Source: Synechococcus sp. AG-673-F03
Lineage (GTDB): Bacteria > Cyanobacteriota > Cyanobacteriia > PCC-6307 > Cyanobiaceae
Assembly (NCBI GenBank): GCA_003211205.1
Contig: QCTJ01000002.1
Coordinates: 59,127 to 123,126 of the forward strand
Length of the DNA: 64,000 nt
Direction of reading: 5' to 3'
Each line of letters begins with the position of its first letter. Position 1 is the stretch's first letter. The position numbers and the translations under genes are program-made. The notes below the pieces were generated by a model. That model was not told where the DNA came from and did not search any database. It saw nothing but the letters and a program-made list of their open reading frames with translations. Below are positions 17,999 through 25,893 of this stretch, one piece after another.

Positions 17999-18026
17999 TT
18001 AACAATCAACGCGTGGTGATTATTAA
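17999..18026. promoter_or_regulatory. Inverted repeat in the ctaA/ctaC intergenic region
   Basis: TTAACAATCA (17999-18008) and TGATTATTAA (18017-18026) are inverted repeats with one mismatch around an 8-base spacer, centred about 55 bases before the ctaC start. The size and AT-rich arms suit a dimeric regulator site near the oxidase promoter. No regulator is identified. Confidence 0.45.
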
Positions 18027-18067
18027 CCAACCTCCATAGCCTGAAGAGACACAAATTGAGGTTCGGG

Positions 18068-18892
18068 GTGCCCATCCCCTCAGCAATACTCACCCTGGTC
18101 TTAGGAATGCTCCTCGTCCTCGGGGGGCTGTGGATCGGTCAGAACATCAACCTTCTTCCAGTTGATGCCAGTGCCAACGCTCCGATCTACGACGAGTTGT
18201 TTCGCGTTTTGTTCAGCATCGGCACAATCCTTTTCGTAGGAATAGTCGGATTAATTCTTTTCAGCCTTGTGCGTTTCCGTCGCCGCCCCGGACAGCTCGG
18301 CGATGGATTGGCTTTGGAGGGAAATCTTCCACTCGAAGTGTTCTGGACTGCAGTGCCGGCAATCGTTGTTCTCTTCGTTGGTCTCTACAGCTACGACATC
18401 TACGAACGCATGGGAGGGATGGTTCCACTTGGACATGGCAACCATGGTTCGGAGACGGTGGCTGATCAGCGCGTCTGGGGGGGCATCGGCTCGACGCAGG
18501 ATTCCCAGACAGCCACGACGGCGGGGATCCCACCCTTTCCCATCGAGGTGACCGCGATGCAGTTCGCATTCCTCTTCCATTACCCCGATGGTGACTTCAT
18601 TTCCGGAGAAATGCATGTCCCTGTCGACCGGCCGGTTTCACTTCGGATGGAGGCCAAGGACGTGATTCATGCCTTCTGGATTCCGGAATTCCGCCTGAAG
18701 CAGGACGTGATCCCCGGACAGCCGACCGTGCTCGACTTCACTCCAACCCGCACGGGTAGTTACTCGATCGTGTGCGCAGAGCTCTGCGGTCCTTACCACG
18801 GAGGCATGCGCTCAAGCGTCGTGGTCGACAGCGCCGATGACTTCGACACCTGGCTCCAGTCCAACCGAAAGCTCCCCGCTGCTGAAGCATGA
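18068..18892 (+). CDS. ctaC: Cytochrome c oxidase subunit II
   Basis: 274 residues from GTG 18068, which has TTGAGG six bases upstream; an in-frame TTG at 18056 has no such site. Two N-terminal membrane helices (about 5-25 and 45-70) lead into a periplasmic/lumenal cupredoxin domain. The CuA ligands are visible: His in VIHAFWIPEF and the CAELCGPYHGGM motif near the C-terminus. It accepts electrons from cytochrome c6 or plastocyanin. The stop overlaps the ctaD start (ATGA). Confidence 0.96.
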   Translation: MPIPSAILTLVLGMLLVLGGLWIGQNINLLPVDASANAPIYDELFRVLFSIGTILFVGIVGLILFSLVRFRRRPGQLGDGLALEGNLPLEVFWTAVPAIVVLFVGLYSYDIYERMGGMVPLGHGNHGSETVADQRVWGGIGSTQDSQTATTAGIPPFPIEVTAMQFAFLFHYPDGDFISGEMHVPVDRPVSLRMEAKDVIHAFWIPEFRLKQDVIPGQPTVLDFTPTRTGSYSIVCAELCGPYHGGMRSSVVVDSADDFDTWLQSNRKLPAAEA

Positions 18893-20559
18893 CGATCACA
18901 GCTCCCCAAAAAACAGCGCCTGCGTCACCTTCTCTGCAGCCAACGGGATGGCTTCGCTATCTGAGCTTCAGCGTCGACCACAAGGTGATCGGCCTGCAAT
19001 ATCTCGTTTGCGGATTTGCCTTCTATCTGATTGGTGGCGCCATGGCGGGCGCGATCCGAACCGAACTATTGAGTCCGGTTTCAGACTTCATGGCCAGGGA
19101 TGTCTACAACCAGATCCTTACCCTGCACGGGACGGTGATGATCTTTCTCTGGATCGTTCCAGTGGTCAACGGGGCCTTCGGAAATTATCTGATTCCCTTC
19201 TATGTGGGTGCCAGGGATATGGCATACCCCAGACTGAATGCGGTTGCCTTCTGGCTCATTCCTCCAGCAGGACTGATGCTCATCAGCAGCTATTTCATCA
19301 CGGGCGCTGCCCAGTCGGGCTGGACAGCCTATCCACCGCTCAGCATCACAACGCCTGCCACCGGTCAAATCATCTGGATTCTGAGTGTTCTGCTTCTGGG
19401 TGGAAGTTCAATCTTCGGCGGCATTAATTTCATCGCCACAATTCTCAAGCTCCGGCGTCCTGGGCTGAAGCTGATGCAGCTTCCGATGTACTGCTGGGCG
19501 ATGCTTGGGACCAGCATTCTCGTGGTTCTCTCCACCCCAGTTCTAGCTGGCACACTAATTATGTTGAGCTTCGATATTGTTGCTCATACGGGTTTTTTCA
19601 ATCCTGGAATGGGAGGAAATGTTGTCGTTTACCAACACCTTTTCTGGTTTTATTCTCACCCAGCGGTTTACATCATGGTGCTGCCTGCCTTTGGCCTGGT
19701 GAGCGAAATCCTTCCGGTTCACTGCCGAAAGCCTCTGTTCGGATATACAACCATGGTGTATTCGATCATGGCCATCGTTGTTCTTGGATTGGTGGTGTGG
19801 GCTCACCACATGTTCACCAGTGGCACTCCACCCTGGATGCGTCTGTTCTTCACGATTGCGACAGCCTTCATCGCGGTTCCAACCGGAATCAAATTCTTCA
19901 ATTGGCTGGCAACACTCTGGGGAGGTCGAATCAGTTTGAACAGTGCTGTGCTGTTTTCCTGTGGCTTCATTGTGAACTTCGTGCTCGGAGGAATCACTGG
20001 TGTCGCGCTCGCACAGGTTCCGTTTGACGTTCACGTTCATGACACCTACTTCGTTGTTGCCCATTTCCACTACATCGTCTACGGAGGCTCGGTGTTTGTG
20101 ATTTTCGCTTCGATCTATCACTGGTACCCCAAAATCATCGGACGCATGCTCGATGAGCATCTCGGCCGTTTGCATTTTCTGCTGACCTTCGTTGGTTTCA
20201 ACCTCTGCTTTGCTCCCCAGCACTGGCTTGGCCTCAACGGCATGCCTCGACGGGTTGCCGAATACGACCCGCAGTTTGAGCTCGTCAATCAGATCAGTAG
20301 CGCAGGAGCACTGTTGATGGCCATCAGCACCCTTCCTTTCCTCTGGAATGTGATCGCCAGTGCTTTTTTCGGTGCCATCGCAGGCGATAACCCCTGGAGA
20401 GCACTCACTCCTGAGTGGCTGACTTCATCACCACCACCGGTTGAAAACTGGAAAGGAGATCCCCCTCTGGTGACCCATCCCTACGGCTACGGCACCCCCG
20501 CCGACGAAATCGATCTGAACTCCGCCAGCGGGAGTGATCTTTGGAGAAGCGGTAAATGA
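18889..20559 (+). CDS. ctaD: Cytochrome c oxidase subunit I
   Basis: 556 residues, twelve membrane helices. Haem and copper ligands are in LTLHGTVMIFLW (haem a), YSHPAVYIMVLPAFG (CuB His and the cross-linked Tyr region), WAHHMF (CuB His pair) and HDTYFVVAHFHYIVYGG (haem a3 and haem a ligands). It reduces oxygen and pumps protons in the thylakoid or plasma membrane. The ATG overlaps the ctaC stop and the stop overlaps the ctaE start, giving a tightly coupled ctaCDE operon. Confidence 0.97.
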   Translation: MTITAPQKTAPASPSLQPTGWLRYLSFSVDHKVIGLQYLVCGFAFYLIGGAMAGAIRTELLSPVSDFMARDVYNQILTLHGTVMIFLWIVPVVNGAFGNYLIPFYVGARDMAYPRLNAVAFWLIPPAGLMLISSYFITGAAQSGWTAYPPLSITTPATGQIIWILSVLLLGGSSIFGGINFIATILKLRRPGLKLMQLPMYCWAMLGTSILVVLSTPVLAGTLIMLSFDIVAHTGFFNPGMGGNVVVYQHLFWFYSHPAVYIMVLPAFGLVSEILPVHCRKPLFGYTTMVYSIMAIVVLGLVVWAHHMFTSGTPPWMRLFFTIATAFIAVPTGIKFFNWLATLWGGRISLNSAVLFSCGFIVNFVLGGITGVALAQVPFDVHVHDTYFVVAHFHYIVYGGSVFVIFASIYHWYPKIIGRMLDEHLGRLHFLLTFVGFNLCFAPQHWLGLNGMPRRVAEYDPQFELVNQISSAGALLMAISTLPFLWNVIASAFFGAIAGDNPWRALTPEWLTSSPPPVENWKGDPPLVTHPYGYGTPADEIDLNSASGSDLWRSGK

Positions 20560-21170
20560 CATCACTCACTCCTCAAAACGCTCAGCTCGATCACATTGAT
20601 GATCACGGAGCAGAGCACGGAGCTGAACATCCTGATCACCGCATGTTTGGCCTGGCCGCCTTCCTGGTGGCTGATGCCATGACCTTCGCAGGCTTCTTCG
20701 CCGCTTATCTCACCTTCAAGGCAGTCAATCCGTTGATGCCAGGTGCGATTTATGAGCTTGAACTGCCGCTGCCAACACTCAACACCATTCTGCTGCTGGT
20801 GAGCAGTGCAACCTTTCACCGCGCTGGCGTGAATCTGCGCAGACAGAACAACGAACGCTGCCGGCTTTGGCTGATGCTGACTGCTGGTCTCGGCCTGGCC
20901 TTTCTCGCCAGCCAGATGGTGGAGTACTTCACCTTGCCCTTCGGCCTCACGGACAATCTCTACGCCAGCACCTTTTATGCCCTCACGGGCTTCCACGGTC
21001 TGCACGTCACCCTGGGGACCTTGATGATTCTGATTGTGTGGTGGCAATGCCGCACACCTTCAGGTCGTGTCAGCGCCAGCAATCATTTTCCGCTCGAGGC
21101 CGCCGAGCTCTACTGGCATTTCGTGGATGGAATCTGGGTCATTCTTTTTGTGATTCTGTACCTGTTGTGA
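20556..21170 (+). CDS. ctaE: Cytochrome c oxidase subunit III
   Basis: 204 residues with about five membrane helices after a His/Asp-rich hydrophilic N-terminus (HIDDHGAEHGAEHPDH). FGLAAFLVADAMTFAGFFAAY, the LTGFHGLHVTLGTLMIL region and the closing ELYWHFVDGIWVILFVILY are classic CtaE/CoxC motifs. It stabilises subunit I and proton uptake. It is the last gene of ctaCDE, with the start overlapping ctaD. Downstream about 110 bases lead to the cyAbrB gene. Confidence 0.95.
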   Translation: MTSLTPQNAQLDHIDDHGAEHGAEHPDHRMFGLAAFLVADAMTFAGFFAAYLTFKAVNPLMPGAIYELELPLPTLNTILLLVSSATFHRAGVNLRRQNNERCRLWLMLTAGLGLAFLASQMVEYFTLPFGLTDNLYASTFYALTGFHGLHVTLGTLMILIVWWQCRTPSGRVSASNHFPLEAAELYWHFVDGIWVILFVILYLL

Positions 21171-21282
21171 TTCTGTACCTGATCTAACGAGCATCGAGAT
21201 CGAATCAAGTGAAAGAACTTCGACGGAATCCTTGCCCGGGTTGCAGTCTGGAGTCAGAATTGATTTGTCTTTTCCGATAGAC

Positions 21283-21639
21283 ATGCTGGTTGGAGAGGAA
21301 TTACTGAACAAGGCGCGAGCTCTCAGCAACCGCCCTGAAGATGAAATCGCCCGAGGCTGCGGTTATGTCGGCCCTAGTGGCCGCCTGATGCGCAAAAGTT
21401 TTTACAGAGCCCTGGTGGAAGCCAAGGGGTACAAACTTCCCTCCAGCAATGGTGGTTCAGGCGGGGGCAGCCGAGGACGTCAGGCCGAGTTCCGTACGCG
21501 CGTTCATGGCAACGGCAATCTTCTGATCGGCCATGCCTACACCAAACGCCTTGATCTTGTTCCTGGCCAGGAATTCAAGATTGAGCTGAACAAGGATTCG
21601 GGCACGATCACACTTCTGCCGCTTGCCGAATCGAGCTGA
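21283..21639 (+). CDS. AbrB-like transcriptional regulator (cyAbrB)
   Basis: 118 residues. The N-terminal part (MLVGEELLNKARAL, EDEIARGCGYVGPSG, RKSFYRALVEAKGYKL) is the cyanobacterial AbrB conserved half, followed by a Gly/Ser-rich linker (about 50-65) and a C-terminal AbrB swapped-hairpin-like domain (RVHGNGNLLIGHAYTKRLDLVPG and onward). cyAbrB proteins regulate carbon and nitrogen genes. I chose ATG 21283, where the family normally starts; the frame is open to 21232. A strong hairpin follows its end at 21690. Confidence 0.88.
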   Translation: MLVGEELLNKARALSNRPEDEIARGCGYVGPSGRLMRKSFYRALVEAKGYKLPSSNGGSGGGSRGRQAEFRTRVHGNGNLLIGHAYTKRLDLVPGQEFKIELNKDSGTITLLPLAESS

Positions 21640-21689
21640 CTGACGAATCTCTGACTGAACAGTCTGGGATTCTTTACCCAAGGGGATCA

Positions 21690-21747
21690 CCCGAAGCCTT
21701 CACCCAAGGAGCAGCTGATCGCTGTCTCCTTGGGTGAAGGCTTCGGG
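21690..21747. terminator. Long hairpin between convergent genes, likely bidirectional terminator
   Basis: Two perfect 22-base inverted arms (21690-21711 and 21726-21747) flank a 14-base loop that itself contains CAGC/GCTG, so the full stem is near 26 pairs with one bulge. It lies between the stops of cyAbrB (21639) and the HdeD gene (21770). The T run afterwards is weak, so an additional RNA-stability role is possible. Confidence 0.75.
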
Positions 21748-21769
21748 CTGTTGTCTCAGGCTGTTTTAT

Positions 21770-22360
21770 TCAAGCGATGGCAGGAGGATCCTGGCCTTCA
21801 TCGATGCTGGAACTGAACGCAATCAGCTCGATTCCGCTGAACAGGAAGCTGATGCCGACCAGCGTTCCGAGCACCCAGAGCAGACCCCAGAACTTAAGGG
21901 TGACGATCAGCAAGCCCAGAATGAAGGTGATGACGCCGTTGGCAATCGCCCATCCAGCGCCGGCCAGACCGCTGTTGGCCAGTCCGTTGAAGAAGGCCAC
22001 GACGCCCTCGACAAGGAAGACGATGCCGATGGCCAAGGCGAACGCAGCCACTTGCTCTGCGGCTTCACCCGGATCACGGAAGTTACTGATCATCGAGGAG
22101 CCGGCCACGATGAACAGCGTGGACACCACCAAACGCCAGAAGCAAATCCAACGCCCCATCCGACCGGAACGAGCAAGGTTGCTGATCCAGCCGACCACAC
22201 CGCCGACGAGAAACAGCACGGAAATCACGCCTGTTGTCCAGAACGAAGCGATGACAGGGAAAATCAGGGCCAGGACGCCGAAGACAATCAGAAGAATGCC
22301 CTCTGCGATCGAGAAGGCTTTGAAGGTGCCCAGGGATTCGGAGCGGTCCTCGGAATTCAT
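21770..22360 (-). CDS. HdeD/DUF308 family membrane protein
   Basis: 196 residues with six predicted membrane helices. AEGILLIVFGVLALIFPV near residues 19-36, VLFLVGGVVGWIS and the repeated ALAIGIVFLVEGVVAFFNGL and VLGTLVGISFLFSGIELIA segments give the internal-repeat pattern of HdeD-type proteins (three two-helix units). In E. coli HdeD is linked to acid resistance; the function in cyanobacteria is unknown. It is convergent with cyAbrB across the long hairpin and is followed upstream by the ribE region. Confidence 0.9.
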   Translation of the reverse strand: MNSEDRSESLGTFKAFSIAEGILLIVFGVLALIFPVIASFWTTGVISVLFLVGGVVGWISNLARSGRMGRWICFWRLVVSTLFIVAGSSMISNFRDPGEAAEQVAAFALAIGIVFLVEGVVAFFNGLANSGLAGAGWAIANGVITFILGLLIVTLKFWGLLWVLGTLVGISFLFSGIELIAFSSSIDEGQDPPAIA

Positions 22361-22433
22361 GAACAGTTCAGAGTGAACAACATCCGAAAGTTATTGAGAC
22401 CTCTGAAATCCGGCCATGGTTTGTGGACTCCGG

Positions 22434-23081
22434 TCAACCCCAGCCGTGCTCTGCAAGCCAGGCAGCGCTGATCGGGGGTGTTTTGTCCTGGGGGCCACGG
22501 GCACTGATCAGCCGCTCCGTGTAGCGAGCCAGCAGATCAATCTCGAGATTGACCTCATCGCCCACCTGCAGGTCACGCAAGGCTGTCACCGCCCACGTAT
22601 GGGGAATTACGGCAAGCCAGAACCGTGCCCCTGCATCTGCACAACCCGCCACCGTGAGACTGATGCCATTCACCGCAACACTGGCCTTATCGCAGATGTA
22701 GCGGCCAAAGTCCGCATCCCGCCAGCGCAGTTCCAAATGCCATGACTGGGGCAGAGACTCCACGGCGACCACCTCACCGATGCCGTCCACATGGCCGCTC
22801 ACAAGATGTCCACCCAAACGGTCGGACAGACGCAGAGCAGGTTCGAGATTCACAGATCCTCCTCCGGCGGCCTTCGCTCCCAGAGTGGTGCGCTGCAGTG
22901 TCTCCTCGCTCACATCCGCCAGAAAGCCGTCGCCCACCAGTGACGCCACCGTGAGGCAAACACCGTCCACGGCGACGCTGTCACCAAGCTGCAGTGGAGC
23001 AAAAGCGCTACAGCCCTCAACGAGCAGAGCACGACCACGTCGCTCGACCTGACCGACCGCCTGGACCAGCCCCGTAAACAT
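22434..23081 (-). CDS. ribE: Riboflavin synthase alpha chain
   Basis: 215 residues from MFTGLVQAVGQVERRG at 23081. The protein consists of two similar beta barrels, the first with GDSVAVDGVCLTVASL and the second with ASVAVNGISLTVAG, and SGHVDGIGEV between them, all diagnostic. It dismutates two 6,7-dimethyl-8-ribityllumazines to riboflavin. It is divergent from the DUF151 gene, with only about 56 bases between starts, so the two promoters must overlap or be shared. Confidence 0.95.
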   Translation of the reverse strand: MFTGLVQAVGQVERRGRALLVEGCSAFAPLQLGDSVAVDGVCLTVASLVGDGFLADVSEETLQRTTLGAKAAGGGSVNLEPALRLSDRLGGHLVSGHVDGIGEVVAVESLPQSWHLELRWRDADFGRYICDKASVAVNGISLTVAGCADAGARFWLAVIPHTWAVTALRDLQVGDEVNLEIDLLARYTERLISARGPQDKTPPISAAWLAEHGWG

Positions 23082-23137
23082 TGCCCATCTCCATCCCCTC
23101 TGCACTGGTCATAATCGAGAGAGCGGCGGAGCCGTAC

Positions 23138-23731
23138 TTGATCGAGATGAGCGTGGCGGGAATCGCCCTGGATGCCAGCAGCCGCAGTCCGATCGTGCTG
23201 CTGCGGGACCCATCCCGAAGTCGCCAGGTGCCGATCTGGATTGATCAGGCTCAGGCGCACAACATCATGGCTGGGCTCAATGACTCGCCACAGCCCAGAC
23301 CCCTCAGCCACGACTTGATGGCTGCATTGCTCGACGCAGGGGGATTGCAGCTGGAGCGGGTGATCATTCACGCGATTGAAGACAGCACCTTCAGGGCAGT
23401 CCTACGCCTCTGCGACAGCGACCACGACACCACGACGGTCGAAACGGATGAGCTTGAGGCTGCTCTGGATGCGGATGACAACCTCCTGGAGATCGATGCA
23501 CGACCCAGTGATGCGATCGCACTGGCCATTCGCACCGGCAGCAGCATCTGGATGCTTGAGGAGGTGGTTGCGGAAGCCTCGATTGCCGTCGATGCCGAAG
23601 CGGATGCGGAGGATCGTGATGAATTCCGTCGCTTCCTCGACGGGATCAGTCCCGCCGCCCTGGGACGACACCTGGAATCACGCCAACCTGGAGATCCCAG
23701 GGATACCCAGGGCGACCCCCAAGACCCTTGA
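23138..23731 (+). CDS. Bifunctional nuclease domain (DUF151) protein
   Basis: About 197 residues. The BFN/DUF151 core reads MSVAGIALDASSRSPIVLL, RQVPIWIDQAQAHNI and, after a variable middle, EIDARPSDAIALAIRTGSSIW. The C-terminus is an acidic helical tail. Homologues act as nucleases in plants and are conserved in cyanobacteria and Thermotoga with unknown role. I chose the TTG at 23138 because GGAG lies six bases upstream; ATG 23147 three codons later is the alternative. It is translationally joined to the next gene (TTGA overlap). Confidence 0.87.
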   Translation: MIEMSVAGIALDASSRSPIVLLRDPSRSRQVPIWIDQAQAHNIMAGLNDSPQPRPLSHDLMAALLDAGGLQLERVIIHAIEDSTFRAVLRLCDSDHDTTTVETDELEAALDADDNLLEIDARPSDAIALAIRTGSSIWMLEEVVAEASIAVDAEADAEDRDEFRRFLDGISPAALGRHLESRQPGDPRDTQGDPQDP

Positions 23732-24885
23732 GCAGCACACTCCCCCGGCCTGTGCTGCGCCGCTCATTCGGTGACGGGGCCGATGTGAGCCTGTTCACGC
23801 TCGGCACCATGCGCGCTCTCCAGTCTCCGGACCAGATGCTGCAGGTGTTACGCGCAGCTCTTGCGGCTGGTATCAACCATCTTGAGACAGCACCAACCTA
23901 TGGGCCAGCTGAAGCCTTTCTGGGCATGGCGCTGGCTCAGCTGAACAAGGAAGGCTTGGCCCCGGCAGACGGTGGCTGGGTGATCACCAGCAAGCTTCTG
24001 CCGGGACAGAGTTTTCAGGCTGGGCGTGAGGCTCTCGAGACCAGCCTCGGCAGACTCGGGATCAACACACTGGACAATCTGGCCATTCATGGCCTGAACC
24101 TGGACAGCCATCTCGACTGGGTGCTCTCCGGCGAGGGAGCCCGGCTGATCGACTGGGCTCTCACAAGTGGCAAGGTCCGCCAGGTGGGCTTCAGCAGCCA
24201 CGGGTCCAATGCTCTGATCGAGCGTGCAATCGCCAGTGATCGCTTCCGGTTCTGTTGCCTGCATCTGCATCTACTTGACCCCAGGCGCATGCCTCTGGCA
24301 CAACGGGCCCTCGAGCGGTCAATGGGCGTGCTTGCGATTTCACCGGCAGACAAGGGTGGTCGCCTGCAGGCACCGAGTGATCTTCTGAAAGCTGACTGCA
24401 GTCCCTTCCAGCCCTTGCAGCTGGCTTATCGCTTTCTGCTCGCAGCAGGCATCAGCACACTCACCGTGGGAGCCCAGAGCGCCACAGACCTCAAACTGGC
24501 TCGATCACTTGCAGCCAGCGACGGTCCATTGGATCTCGAGGAGCAAAGGGCGCTCGCGCAGCTTGAACAGCTGCGGGAGAGTCGTCTGGGGCATGAGCTC
24601 TGCGGCCAGTGCCGTGCCTGCCTGCCATGCCCCAATGATGTTCCAATCCCAGAGCTGCTGAGGTTGCGCAATCTTGCCCATGGCCATGACCTGATGGAAT
24701 TTGCCGGGGAGCGCTACAACCTGATCGGCCGTGCCGGGCACTGGTGGGAAACGGTCGATGCAAGCCAATGCGACCGCTGCGGAGACTGCCTGCCACGCTG
24801 CCCGCACCAGCTGCCAATTCCTGAGCTCCTGGCGGAGACCCATCGACTGCTGGCAGCCGCACCGCGACGGCGGCTATGGGGCTGA
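23728..24885 (+). CDS. Aldo/keto reductase with C-terminal 4Fe-4S clusters
   Basis: 385 residues. An aldo/keto reductase barrel (LGTMRALQSPDQML, AAGINHLETAPTYGPAEAFLG with the active-site Tyr, VITSKLLPG, NLAIHGLNL) occupies about residues 20-270. The C-terminal part carries two ferredoxin-type cysteine clusters, CGQCRACLPCPNDVPIPELL and CDRCGDCLPRCPHQLPIPELL. This fusion matches the COG1453 type of iron-sulphur aldo/keto reductase; physiological substrates are unknown. It begins with TTG at 23728 overlapping the DUF151 stop and its end overlaps the convergent lipoprotein gene by 12 bases. Confidence 0.9.
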   Translation: MSSTLPRPVLRRSFGDGADVSLFTLGTMRALQSPDQMLQVLRAALAAGINHLETAPTYGPAEAFLGMALAQLNKEGLAPADGGWVITSKLLPGQSFQAGREALETSLGRLGINTLDNLAIHGLNLDSHLDWVLSGEGARLIDWALTSGKVRQVGFSSHGSNALIERAIASDRFRFCCLHLHLLDPRRMPLAQRALERSMGVLAISPADKGGRLQAPSDLLKADCSPFQPLQLAYRFLLAAGISTLTVGAQSATDLKLARSLAASDGPLDLEEQRALAQLEQLRESRLGHELCGQCRACLPCPNDVPIPELLRLRNLAHGHDLMEFAGERYNLIGRAGHWWETVDASQCDRCGDCLPRCPHQLPIPELLAETHRLLAAAPRRRLWG

Positions 24886-25884
24886 CGCCTCCCAGAGCTG
24901 CTGCAAACGTTGCTGCTCTGCAGCATCGGGTGGCAACAACATCCAGCTTTGTGCCCAGACCGATGGCTGCGGAAGCACCAGAGGGCGCAGTCGCAGCGGA
25001 ATCCGAACTTGCGCTCCAACAAGCTCACCCCTGGGCAGCGGCGGAATCCAGCCCTGTGCCAACAATCGAGACAGCAGCGGTTGCTTCCAGGCTTTCAGCA
25101 CCCAGTCCTTGGGGATGGGTTCAGCGGTCTGGGAAGGCCGAACCAGCAGCGTCCAATGCAGTGGTGCTCCTTGCTCTGGCAGCACAGCCGTGAGCCTGGG
25201 ATCACGCTGGAGGGCCGCCATGCAGCGCTGCAGAGGCAGCACGGCAACCCTGGCATCGCCCTGCAGCAGCCAGTTCATGCCGAAACGGTCATCAAAACTG
25301 AGAGCCGACGCACGCAGGCGTCGCAGGGCATTGCCATCTCCCATTCTCTCGGCGAGAGAAATCAGCAATCTCGGGCTGGAAGGCAGCAGCAGCTTGCCCT
25401 TGAGCTGCGGGTCGAGCAGAGCGTCCCAACCAGCATCCAGTGCAGGAGATGTTGTGCCATCACGCCGAATCACCATGACCCACGGGCTGAAGGCCACCGG
25501 CAACAACAGGCTCTTCCAAACCAGAGGAGCCTCGTTGAGGAAGCGTTGGCCAAGAGGGCCGATCCTCGACTGAAGAGCATCAGCAGCGATCGCCTGCAAT
25601 CGCTCAGGGCTGATCACCGACAACCAGCCGTCGGTCAAAGCCAACAGATCCGTTGGCGACGGCCACGGACTCTCCAGAGCAGTCGCCCCTGAAAGCGCAT
25701 CGAAACGCCAGGGGTCCGGCAGATCACGACGCCAGATGGACGGCAGAGTTTCTGCTGATGCACGCAGCCTGGGAACCGGTCCTCCCCGGCTGCAGCCACT
25801 GAGACCGGCAGCAGCTGTCACAGCAGCGAACTGAAGAAACCGACGACGGTTCAACAATGGCGCCGGGTCGACAACAGGCTTCAT
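24874..25884 (-). CDS. Tat-exported lipoprotein, solute-binding-protein-like
   Basis: 336 residues. The N-terminus has a twin-arginine motif (RRRFLQF) and a lipobox (GLSGC near residues 27-31), so it should be exported folded and lipid-anchored. The mature part resembles periplasmic binding proteins of the PotD/FbpA type: LPVAFSPWVMVIRRDG, DPQLKGKLLLPSSPR and ALSFDDRFGMNWLLQGDARVAVLP. No permease or ATPase gene is adjacent, which is unusual for a transport receptor. The ligand is unknown. It lies directly upstream of the cobT-like gene's stop on the same strand in reversed order, 9 bases away. Confidence 0.72.
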   Translation of the reverse strand: MKPVVDPAPLLNRRRFLQFAAVTAAAGLSGCSRGGPVPRLRASAETLPSIWRRDLPDPWRFDALSGATALESPWPSPTDLLALTDGWLSVISPERLQAIAADALQSRIGPLGQRFLNEAPLVWKSLLLPVAFSPWVMVIRRDGTTSPALDAGWDALLDPQLKGKLLLPSSPRLLISLAERMGDGNALRRLRASALSFDDRFGMNWLLQGDARVAVLPLQRCMAALQRDPRLTAVLPEQGAPLHWTLLVRPSQTAEPIPKDWVLKAWKQPLLSRLLAQGWIPPLPRGELVGAQVRIPLRLRPLVLPQPSVWAQSWMLLPPDAAEQQRLQQLWEASAP

Positions 25885-25893
25885 GGTCCGAAC

